From BD2-11 clade cluster bacterium bin43 (GTDB lineage Bacteria; Gemmatimonadota; Gemmatimonadetes; Longimicrobiales; Gaopeijiaceae), in assembly GCA_002238605.1 (NCBI GenBank), contig MPMR01000033.1, positions 1-40,041 on the forward strand: a stretch of 40,041 bases of DNA, written 5' to 3'. Below, one piece after another: positions 31,513-39,940 of the stretch; the stretch's first letter is position 1; each line of letters starts with the position of its first letter. A program made the position numbers and the translations under genes. The notes beneath the pieces were generated by a model, which was not told the DNA's origin, made no database searches, and was given only the letters and a program-made list of their open reading frames with translations.

Positions 31513-32484
31513 TCAGTCCGCCATCGCCGACCGCCCGGTGTTGGCGACCAGTTCCCGGTATCGCAACCGCTTGCCCTCTAGGCCCAGGATAATCGCCCGC
31601 ATCTGGTCCAACGTGTCCAGCGGGCGGATGTTGTGGCGCCCCGCGAACTCATTCACATAGCGCTGTAGGTGCTTCGGGCTCATCCGGTGGTAGGTACCCA
31701 TGTATCCGCGCTTGAGCATCGACCAGAAGCTCTCCACGCCGTTCGTATGTGCCTTTCCACGAACATACTCACCGACCGAGTGCTTCACCGTCTCGTGCGG
31801 ATTGGGCAGCCCCTTGTACGCGCCGGTGTCGTCCGTATAGACCTGCACATCGTCGTCCGCGACGTGCTCCGCGACGAAGATCTGCAACGTGTCCTTGTCG
31901 GTGTGCTCGACCACCTGCGCCGAAACCCGTTTGGTCGCCCGGTCCTTCGCCCCGACCACGGCCGTCTTGCCCACCGGCCCCCGACCGGCCTTGAGCTTCT
32001 TCTTCTCGTGCTTGTTCTTCTCCAAGCCGCCGATATAGCATTCGTCTACTTCCACCGGCCCGTCGAACATCGCCCGTTCATCCTCCCACGCCTCCCGAAG
32101 CCGGTGTGCCAAGAACCACGCGGCTTTCTGGCCGATGCCTAGGTCCCGGTGCAGCTTCATGCTCGCTTGCCCTTTCAGGCCCGTGGCGAGCAGGTAGGTG
32201 GCGATGGCCCACGTCTGGTAGCCGAGATTGCTGCCGGCCATCGCCGTGCCGGTCTTTACGCTGAAGAACTTCCGGCACTCCTTCGCGCGGCAACGGTATG
32301 GCTGGCTGGGGTGCTTCGCGCCGACCTGCACATTCATGTTGCCGCAGTGCGGGCAGGCAGGCTCGTCGCCCCAGCGGCACTCCGCGATCCACCGTTCTGC
32401 GGCGGCATCATCAAAGAACTTGCGGAACAGTTCCGCTAAAGAGAGCCCCCTCCTGAAACTCTTGCCCGGACCCGACTTGGCCAT
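31513..32484 (-). CDS. IS1595-family transposase
   Basis: This intact 323-residue transposase mobilises the element. An N-terminal zinc ribbon is visible (CPHCGNMNVQV ... YRCRAKECRKFF), followed by SVKTGTAMAGSNLGYQTWAI and the helix-turn-helix-like LHRDLGIGQKAAWFLAHRLR. Catalytic landmarks are VEVDECYIGG (first Asp near 147), VYTDDTGAYKGL (second Asp near 218), and the HTNGVESFWSMLKRGYMGTY block with Asn/Glu near 248-251, as in IS1595-type ISXO2-like DDE domains. The end (LRYRELVANTGRSAMAD) is complete. The ATG at 32484 has GAGGGG seven bases upstream; a TTG two codons earlier is possible. The ribosome-binding site lies inside an inverted repeat. Confidence 0.95.
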   Translation of the reverse strand: MAKSGPGKSFRRGLSLAELFRKFFDDAAAERWIAECRWGDEPACPHCGNMNVQVGAKHPSQPYRCRAKECRKFFSVKTGTAMAGSNLGYQTWAIATYLLATGLKGQASMKLHRDLGIGQKAAWFLAHRLREAWEDERAMFDGPVEVDECYIGGLEKNKHEKKKLKAGRGPVGKTAVVGAKDRATKRVSAQVVEHTDKDTLQIFVAEHVADDDVQVYTDDTGAYKGLPNPHETVKHSVGEYVRGKAHTNGVESFWSMLKRGYMGTYHRMSPKHLQRYVNEFAGRHNIRPLDTLDQMRAIILGLEGKRLRYRELVANTGRSAMAD

Positions 32485-32487
32485 CGT

Positions 32488-32558
32488 CAACCCCTCGTTG
32501 ATTTACTTACTAATCGTAACATGGAGGGGTTGAGAAATCAATGGATTTGGTTACGATT
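32488..32558 (-). promoter_or_regulatory. Inverted repeats covering the transposase ribosome-binding site
   Basis: CAACCCCTC (32488-32496) pairs with GAGGGGTTG (32524-32532); in the minus-strand transcript this masks the transposase ribosome-binding site. Two further complementary pairs cross it: TTGATTT (32498-32504) with AAATCAA (32535-32541), and AATCGTAAC (32512-32520) with GTTACGATT (32550-32558), the latter inside the terminal repeat. Mutually exclusive structures could limit transposase made from read-through transcripts. Confidence 0.6.
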
Positions 32559-32571
32559 CGATGTAATCTCC
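32542..32571 (-). repeat. Right terminal inverted repeat of the IS1595 transposon
   Basis: This is a perfect inverted copy of 27523-27552. The second 8-bp target copy CTTCCCAA follows at 32572-32579. The remaining 213 bp to 32792 hold no convincing gene. Confidence 0.95.
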
Positions 32572-32819
32572 CTTCCCAACCCTGCCATCTTCGGTGGCCA
32601 TTGACACTCCGACCCAGACGCTTTCGCTCGGAATGGGTAGACGACTTGTCGGTATAGGCACCCAGCGGATCGGGCCTGCGGATGGCGAGCCGATCAAACC
32701 GCGATACCTTTGACCACCTACGAAGAGGCGAAGCGCGAATGCCTCCGGCAGCAGTAGCGGCCTGAGAAGCGGGCTGCTAGCTTTGGCCCCCCATGCGTCC
32801 ACTCAACCTTAGAAGTTCA

Positions 32820-33785
32820 ATGCTAATTCAGGATACCAACAGCAGTCTTGACCCGCAGCAGGTTTTTGACGCCTGCCAGAAGCTCACCGACATGTCACCG
32901 GAAAAGTACTCTCAGGTAAAGCATGGAACCCTAGAGGTGAACCTCCGTGACGAAGTTCCGTTGCTTCGTAGGCTTGCCGAGATGTTCTCCCATATCACAC
33001 TTGAAGACATCCAAGTGTTGTCGGGCAACGACAGAGCGCGGTTAGCGCAGGAGATCAATCGTTCGCATGACGCACTCACACTCCTCGTCCGGGCATCACC
33101 AGAGAGCCTAGCGAAACCCCACCAGATCATTCAGAGGATCAAGCAAGAGTACGGATCAATACGAAAGAGCGCGATGGAGTTCACGTCGCATCCTAGCTCC
33201 TCTGGTCACCATGAGTCCCTTCTGCTTGACGCGGGCCACATCGTGAACCAAATGACGGCGTTGGCGGAAGATGCCAAGAGGGTCCACAAGAAGACCGTCG
33301 AAGCGAGCCAGAGGACGGTTGTGGCGGAGAGCGCGAACGCTTTTGACAAGGCGTCCAAGCGACACGCCAAGGAGAGATGGGTGTGGCTTGCCGTTGCGAC
33401 AGGCGTGGCTCTTGCCACGGTGATCATGGGGTGGACCCTGATCGCTCGGCCAGTTTCCGGCGATATAGGTGAAGCGGCAGGCTTCATAGCCGCACGGCTG
33501 ATTACTTTCGGCATCCTCAGCTACGCACTTGTCTGGGCGAGCCGGAACTATCGGGCAGCGGCCCACAATCAGATCGTCAACGAACACCGCCACGATGCCC
33601 TGCAAACCTTCGAGGTCTTCACCGACCCCGCAACCGATGAGGCCACTAGGAACACCGTGCTCATCCAAGCAACCAAGTGCATATACGCGCACCGGCCGTC
33701 AGGATTCGGACAGAATCAGCAGGACGGGGAGCCGTCCTCTCACGTGTTGGAACTAACCCGCCATATCGCCAGCGGCAAAGGGTGA
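32820..33785 (+). CDS. Membrane-anchored coiled-coil protein, unknown
   Basis: About 321 residues from ATG 32820 (ATG 32793 would add nine). A long helical N-terminal region (LDPQQVFDACQKLTDMSPEK, VPLLRRLAEMFSHITLEDIQ) and a coil near AEDAKRVHKKTVEASQRTVV precede two membrane segments (WVWLAVATGVALATVIMGWT and GFIAARLITFGILSYALVWA). The C-terminal ANYRAAAHNQIVNEH-like region with HDALQTFEVFTD and LIQATKCIYAHRPSGF is a pattern I have seen in uncharacterised membrane proteins, but I cannot name a family. Its GC content is well below that of the host-like genes. It lies just outside the transposon and may belong to an older island. Confidence 0.65.
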   Translation: MLIQDTNSSLDPQQVFDACQKLTDMSPEKYSQVKHGTLEVNLRDEVPLLRRLAEMFSHITLEDIQVLSGNDRARLAQEINRSHDALTLLVRASPESLAKPHQIIQRIKQEYGSIRKSAMEFTSHPSSSGHHESLLLDAGHIVNQMTALAEDAKRVHKKTVEASQRTVVAESANAFDKASKRHAKERWVWLAVATGVALATVIMGWTLIARPVSGDIGEAAGFIAARLITFGILSYALVWASRNYRAAAHNQIVNEHRHDALQTFEVFTDPATDEATRNTVLIQATKCIYAHRPSGFGQNQQDGEPSSHVLELTRHIASGKG

Positions 33786-33809
33786 CGGACCGCACCACAA
33801 GGGAGACAC

Positions 33810-33959
33810 ATGCCCGTATCTGAAGCGAAGACCTGCGATGTCTGCGGCAAGGACTATTGGGTCGATCCGCAGAAAATGCCGCAAACCCATGCGAACGGAG
33901 TTTTCGATCCGCTCTGCCTGATCGCGAAGTTCCTCCACACAATCGCCAAGAGAATCTAG
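33810..33959 (+). CDS. 49-residue CxxC mini-protein
   Basis: ATG at 33810 has GGGAGAC upstream, and TAG is at 33957. The product (EAKTCDVCGKDYWVDPQKMP then QTHANGVFDPLCLIAKFLHT) has one CxxC knuckle and a later Cys, suggesting a small zinc-binding or redox fold. It starts 24 bp after the membrane protein gene, so the two may be co-transcribed. Confidence 0.6.
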   Translation: MPVSEAKTCDVCGKDYWVDPQKMPQTHANGVFDPLCLIAKFLHTIAKRI

Positions 33960-34018
33960 TTTAGTGTCGCATAAGTGGCGCATGGTTAACACATGGAGAA
34001 GCCGCTATCGTCCATGAC

Positions 34019-34738
34019 ATGCCTGCTCTACGAAGGATTCGATTGCGACCCGGGGACCGTAAGGAGCTCGAGGGATGGGTTCGAGCCCGCACGACCTCGC
34101 AGCGGCGCGTGGAGCGCGCCCGGATCATCCTGGGTTCGGCCGGAGATTGCCAGGCCGGGCCTTGGCCCGCGAGATCGGCGTCTCGCTGCCCACCGTGCAG
34201 CGATGGCTGGACCGATACGACGAGGGAGGGGCTGGCGGGACTTGAGGATCCGCCCCGCCCCGGTCGGCCGCGAAGCAGGATCACGCCCAAAGTCAAGGCC
34301 GAGGTCGTGCGCCGCACGCTCGAGGAGAAGCCGCTGCGCGGAACGCACTGGAGCACCCGCCTGATGGCCGAGTGCATAGGGCTGCATCACAGCCAGGTGG
34401 GGCGGATCTGGAACGCCCACGGACTGAAGCTCCACAGGGTGCGCTACTTCAAGCTCTCCACCGATCCCCGCTTCGTCGAGAAGCTCCGCGAAGTGGTGGG
34501 GCTCTAGCGTGGCACCGCCGGAGTGGGCGATCGTCTTCTCCTTCGACGAGAAGAGCCAGATCCAGGCCCTGGACCGGACACAGCCGGGGTTGCCGCTCAA
34601 GAAGGGACGGGCGGGCACCATGACGCACGACTACAAGCGCCACGGAACCACGACGCTGTTCGCGGCGCTGGACGTCGCCACCGGAGAGGTCATCCACCAG
34701 TGTCTGCCCCGTCACCGGCACCAGGAGATTCTCCGCTT
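34019..34738 (+). pseudogene. IS630-family transposase, multiply broken
   Basis: The N-terminal helix-turn-helix region is split between frames: RKELEGWVRARTTSQRRVER, then GRALAREIGVSLPTVQRWLD in another frame, then GLAGLEDPPRPGRPRSRITP back in the first. A stop at 34505-34507 and a one-base shift separate [10 protein letters not shown] from [20 protein letters not shown] (first catalytic Asp of the DDE domain). [20 protein letters not shown] and the end [19 protein letters not shown] follow, then unrelated sequence. The 3' half is missing. The 34739-34904 gap has no gene and contains the upstream region of the next gene. Confidence 0.85.
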
Positions 34739-34904
34739 CTCCCCCCCAGGCCGCCTCCTGCACAAAAAACCGCAATCATCCGGCTCTCGCCGCTTGTACA
34801 ATCGGCTCCCTGGCGGGCCACTTGTTCCACGGCCTGCTAGGATGGCGCCACCCGGCCCGACGCCATCCAACGCCCTCACCATCTCAACATACGGAGTGGC
34901 ACTA

Positions 34905-36464
34905 ATGCCAAAAGCACTTCCCATTACCCTCTACCGGGTTCGAAAAGGTCACACGACAACAGAAACCATCATCAAACGGCGGCCAAACCGTAAGCTTGCA
35001 ACATTTCCGATCCCAGACGGCGGACTACTCTACATCGAGGAAAGCCGTGTAACCAAACCCACCTGGTTTGATTTTTTCGAGGGTAAACTGTCTGAGGATG
35101 ATGTGAAGTTGTTTCGCGCACATAGCTCCGCTGTTCTATTGGTAGAACACGATGACCGCCTGTTCGCTGTTACCTTTGGACACGGGAGCTCCATGCTACA
35201 GCGGAGCGCCATTGAAGAGAAGTTCGGGCTGCGGGCTGCACTTAACAGGATTGATCGAGACCGAATCATTTCGATGAAACGGAAGACTATCTCTGCCACG
35301 CCAATAGCTACCCAATCACAAGCCAGCCGGGAGTCCAACTATCAACAATTCGGATTCAATGAGTATCGCGATCTCATGAAATCAGTGACCGGAAAGATAG
35401 GAGACGGTTCCGGCTTCCGGGTTACCGGGCAAGACTCCTTGGGAATACGAGATCGGACTATGCTTGATGATTTGTCTGACCTAATCGCACGGTGGCATGA
35501 ATACAGCCAGGACACAAGGTATCAAGAGGACTTCGGGTTCATCGATCACATACACGAAGTAACACGTGCGGAGGTAAGGGATCGGTTATGGGAAGAATTG
35601 CTGGCAAGGATCTACCAGGGAGACTTGGATGGGATATGGCTGACTCCAAGGGACATCGTGGATTGGTCAGATGTAGGTGATTTTAGTTACAACCATTTCG
35701 GACCATTTGTCGATTTGCGGATTGAAGACTACCTTCAATGCCTACGTACCAGCACACCCAAACTCAGCACACTCAAGCGATACACCGTGAACTACCACTC
35801 AATCCGAAATGACGTTGCCGTGCCATGCGGCAATGTTCACCAATGCCTCTATGGGAAGATCGAGGACGGCGAAGACGTGTACATTCTGAGTGACGGTAAA
35901 TGGAGTCAGGTATCGAAGGGTTACGTCAACGACTTACGTGACTTCCTTAGTGCCGAGGTGAGAATCAATGACGACCTCAATCTCCCGCCTTACTTAGTCA
36001 CGTACGATGAAAAGGACTTCAATAAGGAGGCGGGCAAGAACGACGACTTTGTATTCTTCGACCGAGAGTACCCTCATGTCACAGATTGGGCCGAGAGATT
36101 CGAGCTTTGCGACCTATACCATATCCCCACACGAGCCTTCGTTCATGTGAAAAAATGGAGAGATCGTTCAAGCTCCCTCAGCCACTTATTCGCCCAGGGC
36201 GCACACGCTGTAAATCGTATCGCTGACGATCCACGGGTTTTGGCCACGCTGCACGAAAAGCGACCGGGAATCGGGCTGGACCCGGACTCATTTGTCGCAA
36301 GCAATCACGAAATCGCATATGTGATCTTGGCCGGCAAGAAGGAGTGGCCGTTCTTCACTCAAGTCAATCTGCGACTCCACGTCAAGGAGTTGAAACGGAT
36401 GGGGTATCGTCAAGTTACCGTAACCCCTATTCCGGTCTCAAGCCAGAACACATCCAGTTCCTGA
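34905..36464 (+). CDS. TIGR04141 / DUF6119 family protein
   Basis: This 519-residue soluble protein belongs to the sporadically distributed TIGR04141 (DUF6119) family, often found on mobile islands near restriction-modification or other defence genes; its activity is not established. Family landmarks: [20 protein letters not shown], then [40 protein letters not shown], a [20 protein letters not shown] block, [20 protein letters not shown], and in the C-terminal part [40 protein letters not shown] and [20 protein letters not shown]. The ATG at 34905 has GGAG nine bases upstream; the longer frame from 34509 joins the transposase debris by chance. Base composition is clearly more AT-rich than the host-like genes at the left of the window. 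Confidence 0.88.
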   Translation: MPKALPITLYRVRKGHTTTETIIKRRPNRKLATFPIPDGGLLYIEESRVTKPTWFDFFEGKLSEDDVKLFRAHSSAVLLVEHDDRLFAVTFGHGSSMLQRSAIEEKFGLRAALNRIDRDRIISMKRKTISATPIATQSQASRESNYQQFGFNEYRDLMKSVTGKIGDGSGFRVTGQDSLGIRDRTMLDDLSDLIARWHEYSQDTRYQEDFGFIDHIHEVTRAEVRDRLWEELLARIYQGDLDGIWLTPRDIVDWSDVGDFSYNHFGPFVDLRIEDYLQCLRTSTPKLSTLKRYTVNYHSIRNDVAVPCGNVHQCLYGKIEDGEDVYILSDGKWSQVSKGYVNDLRDFLSAEVRINDDLNLPPYLVTYDEKDFNKEAGKNDDFVFFDREYPHVTDWAERFELCDLYHIPTRAFVHVKKWRDRSSSLSHLFAQGAHAVNRIADDPRVLATLHEKRPGIGLDPDSFVASNHEIAYVILAGKKEWPFFTQVNLRLHVKELKRMGYRQVTVTPIPVSSQNTSSS

Positions 36465-36507
36465 GAGACAACGGCGCGAGTTCATGCGGCCGCGAGGACC
36501 GGCGCCG

Positions 36508-37035
36508 CTAGAAACCGATTCTATCCATGGGATGTGGTAGGTCTCTTGGCCTTTCGCGCAGACGTGTTGCAGCATCGTGCCCAGGGCCGGTGACTCTGAT
36601 CTGTGGTCCTTGATCGAAAACCTTTGTCCACCAACCGCGTGTCATTCCTTCTTGCCACAAATAGATCACCCCGTTGTGGTCGCTAGAGTAGGAGGCAGCA
36701 ATGAATCGCGGTTCTCCAAGATTGACAATTTCTTCTGGTTTCGCCAGCCCGTGCGTCGCTTCCAACAGCAACCTTTCGATTCGCTGAGACATGGACGGAT
36801 CAGGGGGATCGGTGTCGGCCTCCACCTTTGGCAGGTCAACTCCAGCTCGGTTCTCGTCGCGAACCCAGCCCGCGAGCCTGCGACGCAAATGGGGACTCCT
36901 TTCGCACGCTTCTGCTGTCCCCGTAATCCGAAAACGCCCGCACCGCTCACACTCAATGTCACTGTAATCACCGCGTAGGGGTGCCAGCCGTGCTTTGGTT
37001 GAGCACAGTGGACAAAGATGATCGCTGCCATACAT
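36508..37035 (-). CDS. Zinc-ribbon protein, unknown
   Basis: This 175-residue protein has an N-terminal zinc ribbon (HLCPLCSTKARLAPLRGDYS then IECERCGRFRIT), a helical middle (EACERSPHLRRRLAGWVRDE) and a C-terminal domain starting SMSQRIERLLLEATHGLAKP. The end (GHDAATRLRERPRDLPHPMD) looks out of style and may result from a frameshift, so the protein may be truncated. It is transcribed toward the TIGR04141 gene (convergent). The family is unnamed, but such proteins occur in accessory islands. Confidence 0.55.
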   Translation of the reverse strand: MYGSDHLCPLCSTKARLAPLRGDYSDIECERCGRFRITGTAEACERSPHLRRRLAGWVRDENRAGVDLPKVEADTDPPDPSMSQRIERLLLEATHGLAKPEEIVNLGEPRFIAASYSSDHNGVIYLWQEGMTRGWWTKVFDQGPQIRVTGPGHDAATRLRERPRDLPHPMDRIGF

Positions 37036-37046
37036 ATCTGTGGTCC

Positions 37047-37301
37047 CTATTTTGAGGGGTGGAGTTGTTTCTTCGCCACCGTAGGCGAATTCCGGAATCC
37101 GGCCGTCAACAGTGACGCTCGGGCGTGCCCCCGTTCGTCGTCAGCCTTCCGCAGATGCTCCGCTTCGTCATAGCTCTCATTGTACGCTAGCAGGGCAAGG
37201 GAGTGCGGGGCAACCCCAGCCTCGAAAGCAGCTCCCGGCAGCCTTCCGGCAATGGTCAGGATGCAGGTAGTACACCTCTCGGATTCGGGGAATTGCCCCA
37301 C
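37047..37301 (-). CDS. Possible small protein downstream of mod
   Basis: This possible 84-residue product from a GTG at 37301 includes VGQFPESERCTTCILTIAGR, VAPHSLALLAYNESYDEAEH and LRKADDERGHARASLLTAGF, which look like real protein, but the ribosome-binding site is unclear. It lies 80 bp after the mod stop in the same orientation. The rest of 37036-37381 shows nothing else apart from a CCCCA/TGGGG hairpin at 37296-37308. Confidence 0.3.
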   Translation of the reverse strand: MGQFPESERCTTCILTIAGRLPGAAFEAGVAPHSLALLAYNESYDEAEHLRKADDERGHARASLLTAGFRNSPTVAKKQLHPSK

Positions 37302-37381
37302 TATGGGGACATGGCCGAACCACTCGGCAGCGGCCGGGCGCTGCGCGTTGCCGGATTGAGGACATTGCGTAGCGGGCCCCG

Positions 37382-39940
37382 CTACACCCGGAACACCTTC
37401 ATGACCTCGTCGCCGAGATGGTTGATGACCTTTACGGCGATGCGGCCAGACTGCGGCTTCGCAAAGGGTCGGGAGATGGATCTGCGGAGTGATTCCCAAG
37501 CCTCCCGCGCGATCTCGGCCTTGAGCGATGTCTTCAGGCTCTTGTAGGGATCTCGGGCACCGAGGAAGTAGGCGTGGCGGACGAAGAAGCTCTCTTCGTT
37601 GTAGTCGGTGTCGATGAACCAGCAGGCGATGCCGTCCCGGTTGTCGCTGCGCACCTCGCCCTTGGCCGGGTCGAAGATATCGACCCCGAGCACCTCGACA
37701 GAGATGAGGCCGTCGCCCTCGTCGTGGATGTTGATGTCGGGCTCCCCGAAGATGACGAAGAGGTTGCCCTTGTCGGTCTGCTTGAGGTCGGTCGCCATAT
37801 GGAGATCGGCGTTCATGCGGGCCTTGAGCACGGGCATCCGTCCGAGCTTGGAGAAGTCGGAGGCACCGGCGTCGTAGGCGAATGCGCAGGCGATGAGCGC
37901 GTCGAAGCCGAAATCGAGCGCTTCCTTGGCCGCCGCCGCCAAGTCCGGGCGCGAGACGGTGCCAAATTCGGGGCCGATCATGATCCCGGCGCGGCGCACG
38001 CGGTTCGACCGCTCGTAGCGGCCTTCGGCGCAGATGTACTCGCCACCGGGCCATCCCGAGAGGGAGGAGAAGTTGATCCGGTCGCCCTTGCGCACCTGCT
38101 GGACACCGGCCGTGCGCAGGTTGTCGAGGATGTCGGTGGCGAAATCGCGGGTGGGGCTGTAGTCGACGGTCGAGGGCTCGGCCACCTTCAGCATCAGCTC
38201 GTCGTTCTCGTCCACCGCGAGCAGTCGGTGCGGCGACACGCTTTCGACCGTGAAAGGTCCGGCCACGCGCACGACCTTTCTGTCCTCGTACGGCTGGTCG
38301 TAGAGATATTCGATTGGGGCGTTGGCGGCGATCGATGCGTCAATGTCCTTCTGCCGCTCAATGCGGGCGTGCCACCACTTCGCGTGGAGGCGCTTGGCTT
38401 GGGCCGGCCAGTCATCGGCGGTCTCCCTGGGAATCTGCCACTCCTGCCAGGACTCGCCGAGTGCCGCGTTCAGGTCGTGGCGGAGAGGTTCGAGCGTTTC
38501 TTGGTACCGCTCCCAGATGATGTCGATCTCAGCGTTGTTGGCGATCTGCTTGAGGGTGATATGTGGGATGCGCTTGTAGACGAATCCATGCCGGACGCGA
38601 CCGTGCGTGGTTTCTGTGGACGGGGCCTTGCCGATGATCTGGGTTTCCTTCTGCTGGCCTTCCGGGCTGTCGGCGAGCAGGTAGTAGGGGTAGCGGGTAC
38701 CCATGATGCGGGCGCGGGCGAGCGCGAGTGCGACGCGCGATGTGTCGATGGTGATCCAGCGGCGACCCCACTGCTCGGCGACGTAGGCGGTGGTCCCAGC
38801 ACCGCAAGTCGGATCGAGAACGAGGTCGCCGGGGTCGGTGGTCATGAGAATGCAGCGTTGGATGACAGTAGTTGACGTTTGGACGACGTAGATCTTGGGA
38901 TCAGAACGACTGGTCACTCCACCTGAGACATCGGTCCAGGAATTATCGAGTCGAATAGCGGGAAAATCATCAAAGTACTTCCTGTAGCTGATGTTCTTAC
39001 CAGTTTTCAATACGCGATCGCCTCGGATTACCCGTCGCATTCCGATCTCGGAAGTCCGCCACCCGCCGACGGATGGCTGGTACTGATTGGACTGGAACGC
39101 GACCGTGAACCGCGTTGTTGATGATCCTGTGCGAGAAGTGAGCCCTTGGTCACGGTATACCCGCGCTTGGGGCGGCAGGGGTTCCGCGCTACGTAGTTCC
39201 GCGGGCGTGACTCGGCGCTCGGAAAGGTCCGGCAACCGAACGCGCTTGTAACGGGTCGCACCTGCCTTCCAGGGCTCAAGTCGCTTGTAGTGGCGCCGGA
39301 ACTTGGTTTGCGTTCGGTCCTTAGCGTACCAGAGGAGATAGTTTATGGTGTTGTCTAGGTACTGAGATCCTAGTCCTATAGAAGTCTTGTAGCCAATCGT
39401 GCTTATCGAATTATCGTGTCCGAAGACTTCGTCAAGAAGAGCTCTAACGCGATGCACGTTCTCTTCCCCGATCTGCACGAACACCGACCCGCTCTCGGTC
39501 AGCAGATCCCGCGCCACCGTCAGGCGGTCGCGCAGATAGGCCAAGTACGAGTGAATCCCGTCCCGCCACGTGTCCCGAAACGCCTTCACCTGCTCGGGCT
39601 CGCGCGAAATGTGCTCCTTCTTCCCGTCCCTGACGTTTCGGCTGGTCGTCGACCACTGGAAGTTGGAGTTGAACTTGATGCCATAGGGTGGGTCTATGTA
39701 CATGCACTGCACCTTCCCGCGCAGAGCCTCCCGTTCGGCCAGCGACGCCATCACGTGCAGGCTGTCGCCCAGAATCATCCGATTGGCCCAGTTGGCGTCG
39801 TGCTGGTAGAACTCCGTGCGTGCGTCCCCGTCGGGTACACCGTTGAAGTCGGCGAAAAGGTCGATCGTCCCGTCACCGCCGTCGCCATCCTCCTTCGAGT
39901 AGCGCACCAGCGAGTGAAGTGACCCCCAAAAGTTGGACAC
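37382..39940 (-). CDS. Type III-like Mod DNA methyltransferase, 5' end replaced by IS3
   Basis: Site-specific adenine or cytosine N-methyltransferase of the beta class. The DPPYG motif (IV; YIDPPYGIKF, residue about 83) precedes the AdoMet-binding motif I (DLVLDPTCGAGTTAYVAEQW, about 370), the order typical of Mod subunits. Other landmarks are ILGDSLHVMASL and SVFVQIGEENVHRVRALLDE. The C-terminal half includes the target-recognition and Res-contact regions and is complete to AVKVINHLGDEVMKVFRV. The frame begins in the IS3 end at 39940; its first eight or nine codons (GTGTCCAACTTTTGG...) come from the IS, so the native start and about 50-100 N-terminal residues are lost. All visible catalytic motifs remain. 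No res gene is nearby, so this is an orphan. Confidence 0.88.
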   Translation of the reverse strand: MSNFWGSLHSLVRYSKEDGDGGDGTIDLFADFNGVPDGDARTEFYQHDANWANRMILGDSLHVMASLAEREALRGKVQCMYIDPPYGIKFNSNFQWSTTSRNVRDGKKEHISREPEQVKAFRDTWRDGIHSYLAYLRDRLTVARDLLTESGSVFVQIGEENVHRVRALLDEVFGHDNSISTIGYKTSIGLGSQYLDNTINYLLWYAKDRTQTKFRRHYKRLEPWKAGATRYKRVRLPDLSERRVTPAELRSAEPLPPQARVYRDQGLTSRTGSSTTRFTVAFQSNQYQPSVGGWRTSEIGMRRVIRGDRVLKTGKNISYRKYFDDFPAIRLDNSWTDVSGGVTSRSDPKIYVVQTSTTVIQRCILMTTDPGDLVLDPTCGAGTTAYVAEQWGRRWITIDTSRVALALARARIMGTRYPYYLLADSPEGQQKETQIIGKAPSTETTHGRVRHGFVYKRIPHITLKQIANNAEIDIIWERYQETLEPLRHDLNAALGESWQEWQIPRETADDWPAQAKRLHAKWWHARIERQKDIDASIAANAPIEYLYDQPYEDRKVVRVAGPFTVESVSPHRLLAVDENDELMLKVAEPSTVDYSPTRDFATDILDNLRTAGVQQVRKGDRINFSSLSGWPGGEYICAEGRYERSNRVRRAGIMIGPEFGTVSRPDLAAAAKEALDFGFDALIACAFAYDAGASDFSKLGRMPVLKARMNADLHMATDLKQTDKGNLFVIFGEPDINIHDEGDGLISVEVLGVDIFDPAKGEVRSDNRDGIACWFIDTDYNEESFFVRHAYFLGARDPYKSLKTSLKAEIAREAWESLRRSISRPFAKPQSGRIAVKVINHLGDEVMKVFRV

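Larger units (their letters stand above)
27523..32571 (-). mobile_element. Complete 5.05-kb IS1595-family transposon with cargo genes
   Basis: The element is bounded by perfect 30-bp terminal inverted repeats at 27523-27552 and 32542-32571; the outer end begins GGAGATTACATCGAATCG. It is flanked by a perfect 8-bp direct duplication CTTCCCAA at 27515-27522 and 32572-32579. Eight-base duplications and ends beginning with GG are known features of the IS1595 family. The transposase lies just inside the right end, reading inward. An ordinary IS1595 element is about 0.7-1.1 kb; here about 4 kb of extra DNA carries two gene clusters of unknown function. Intact ends, an intact transposase and an unmutated target duplication suggest recent insertion. 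Confidence 0.95.

Noticed and set aside
32551-32802. An 83-codon minus-strand frame crossing the transposon edge
   Set aside because: It extends through the target duplication into the terminal repeat, has no good ribosome-binding site and no recognisable domain; at best it is a gene interrupted by the insertion.
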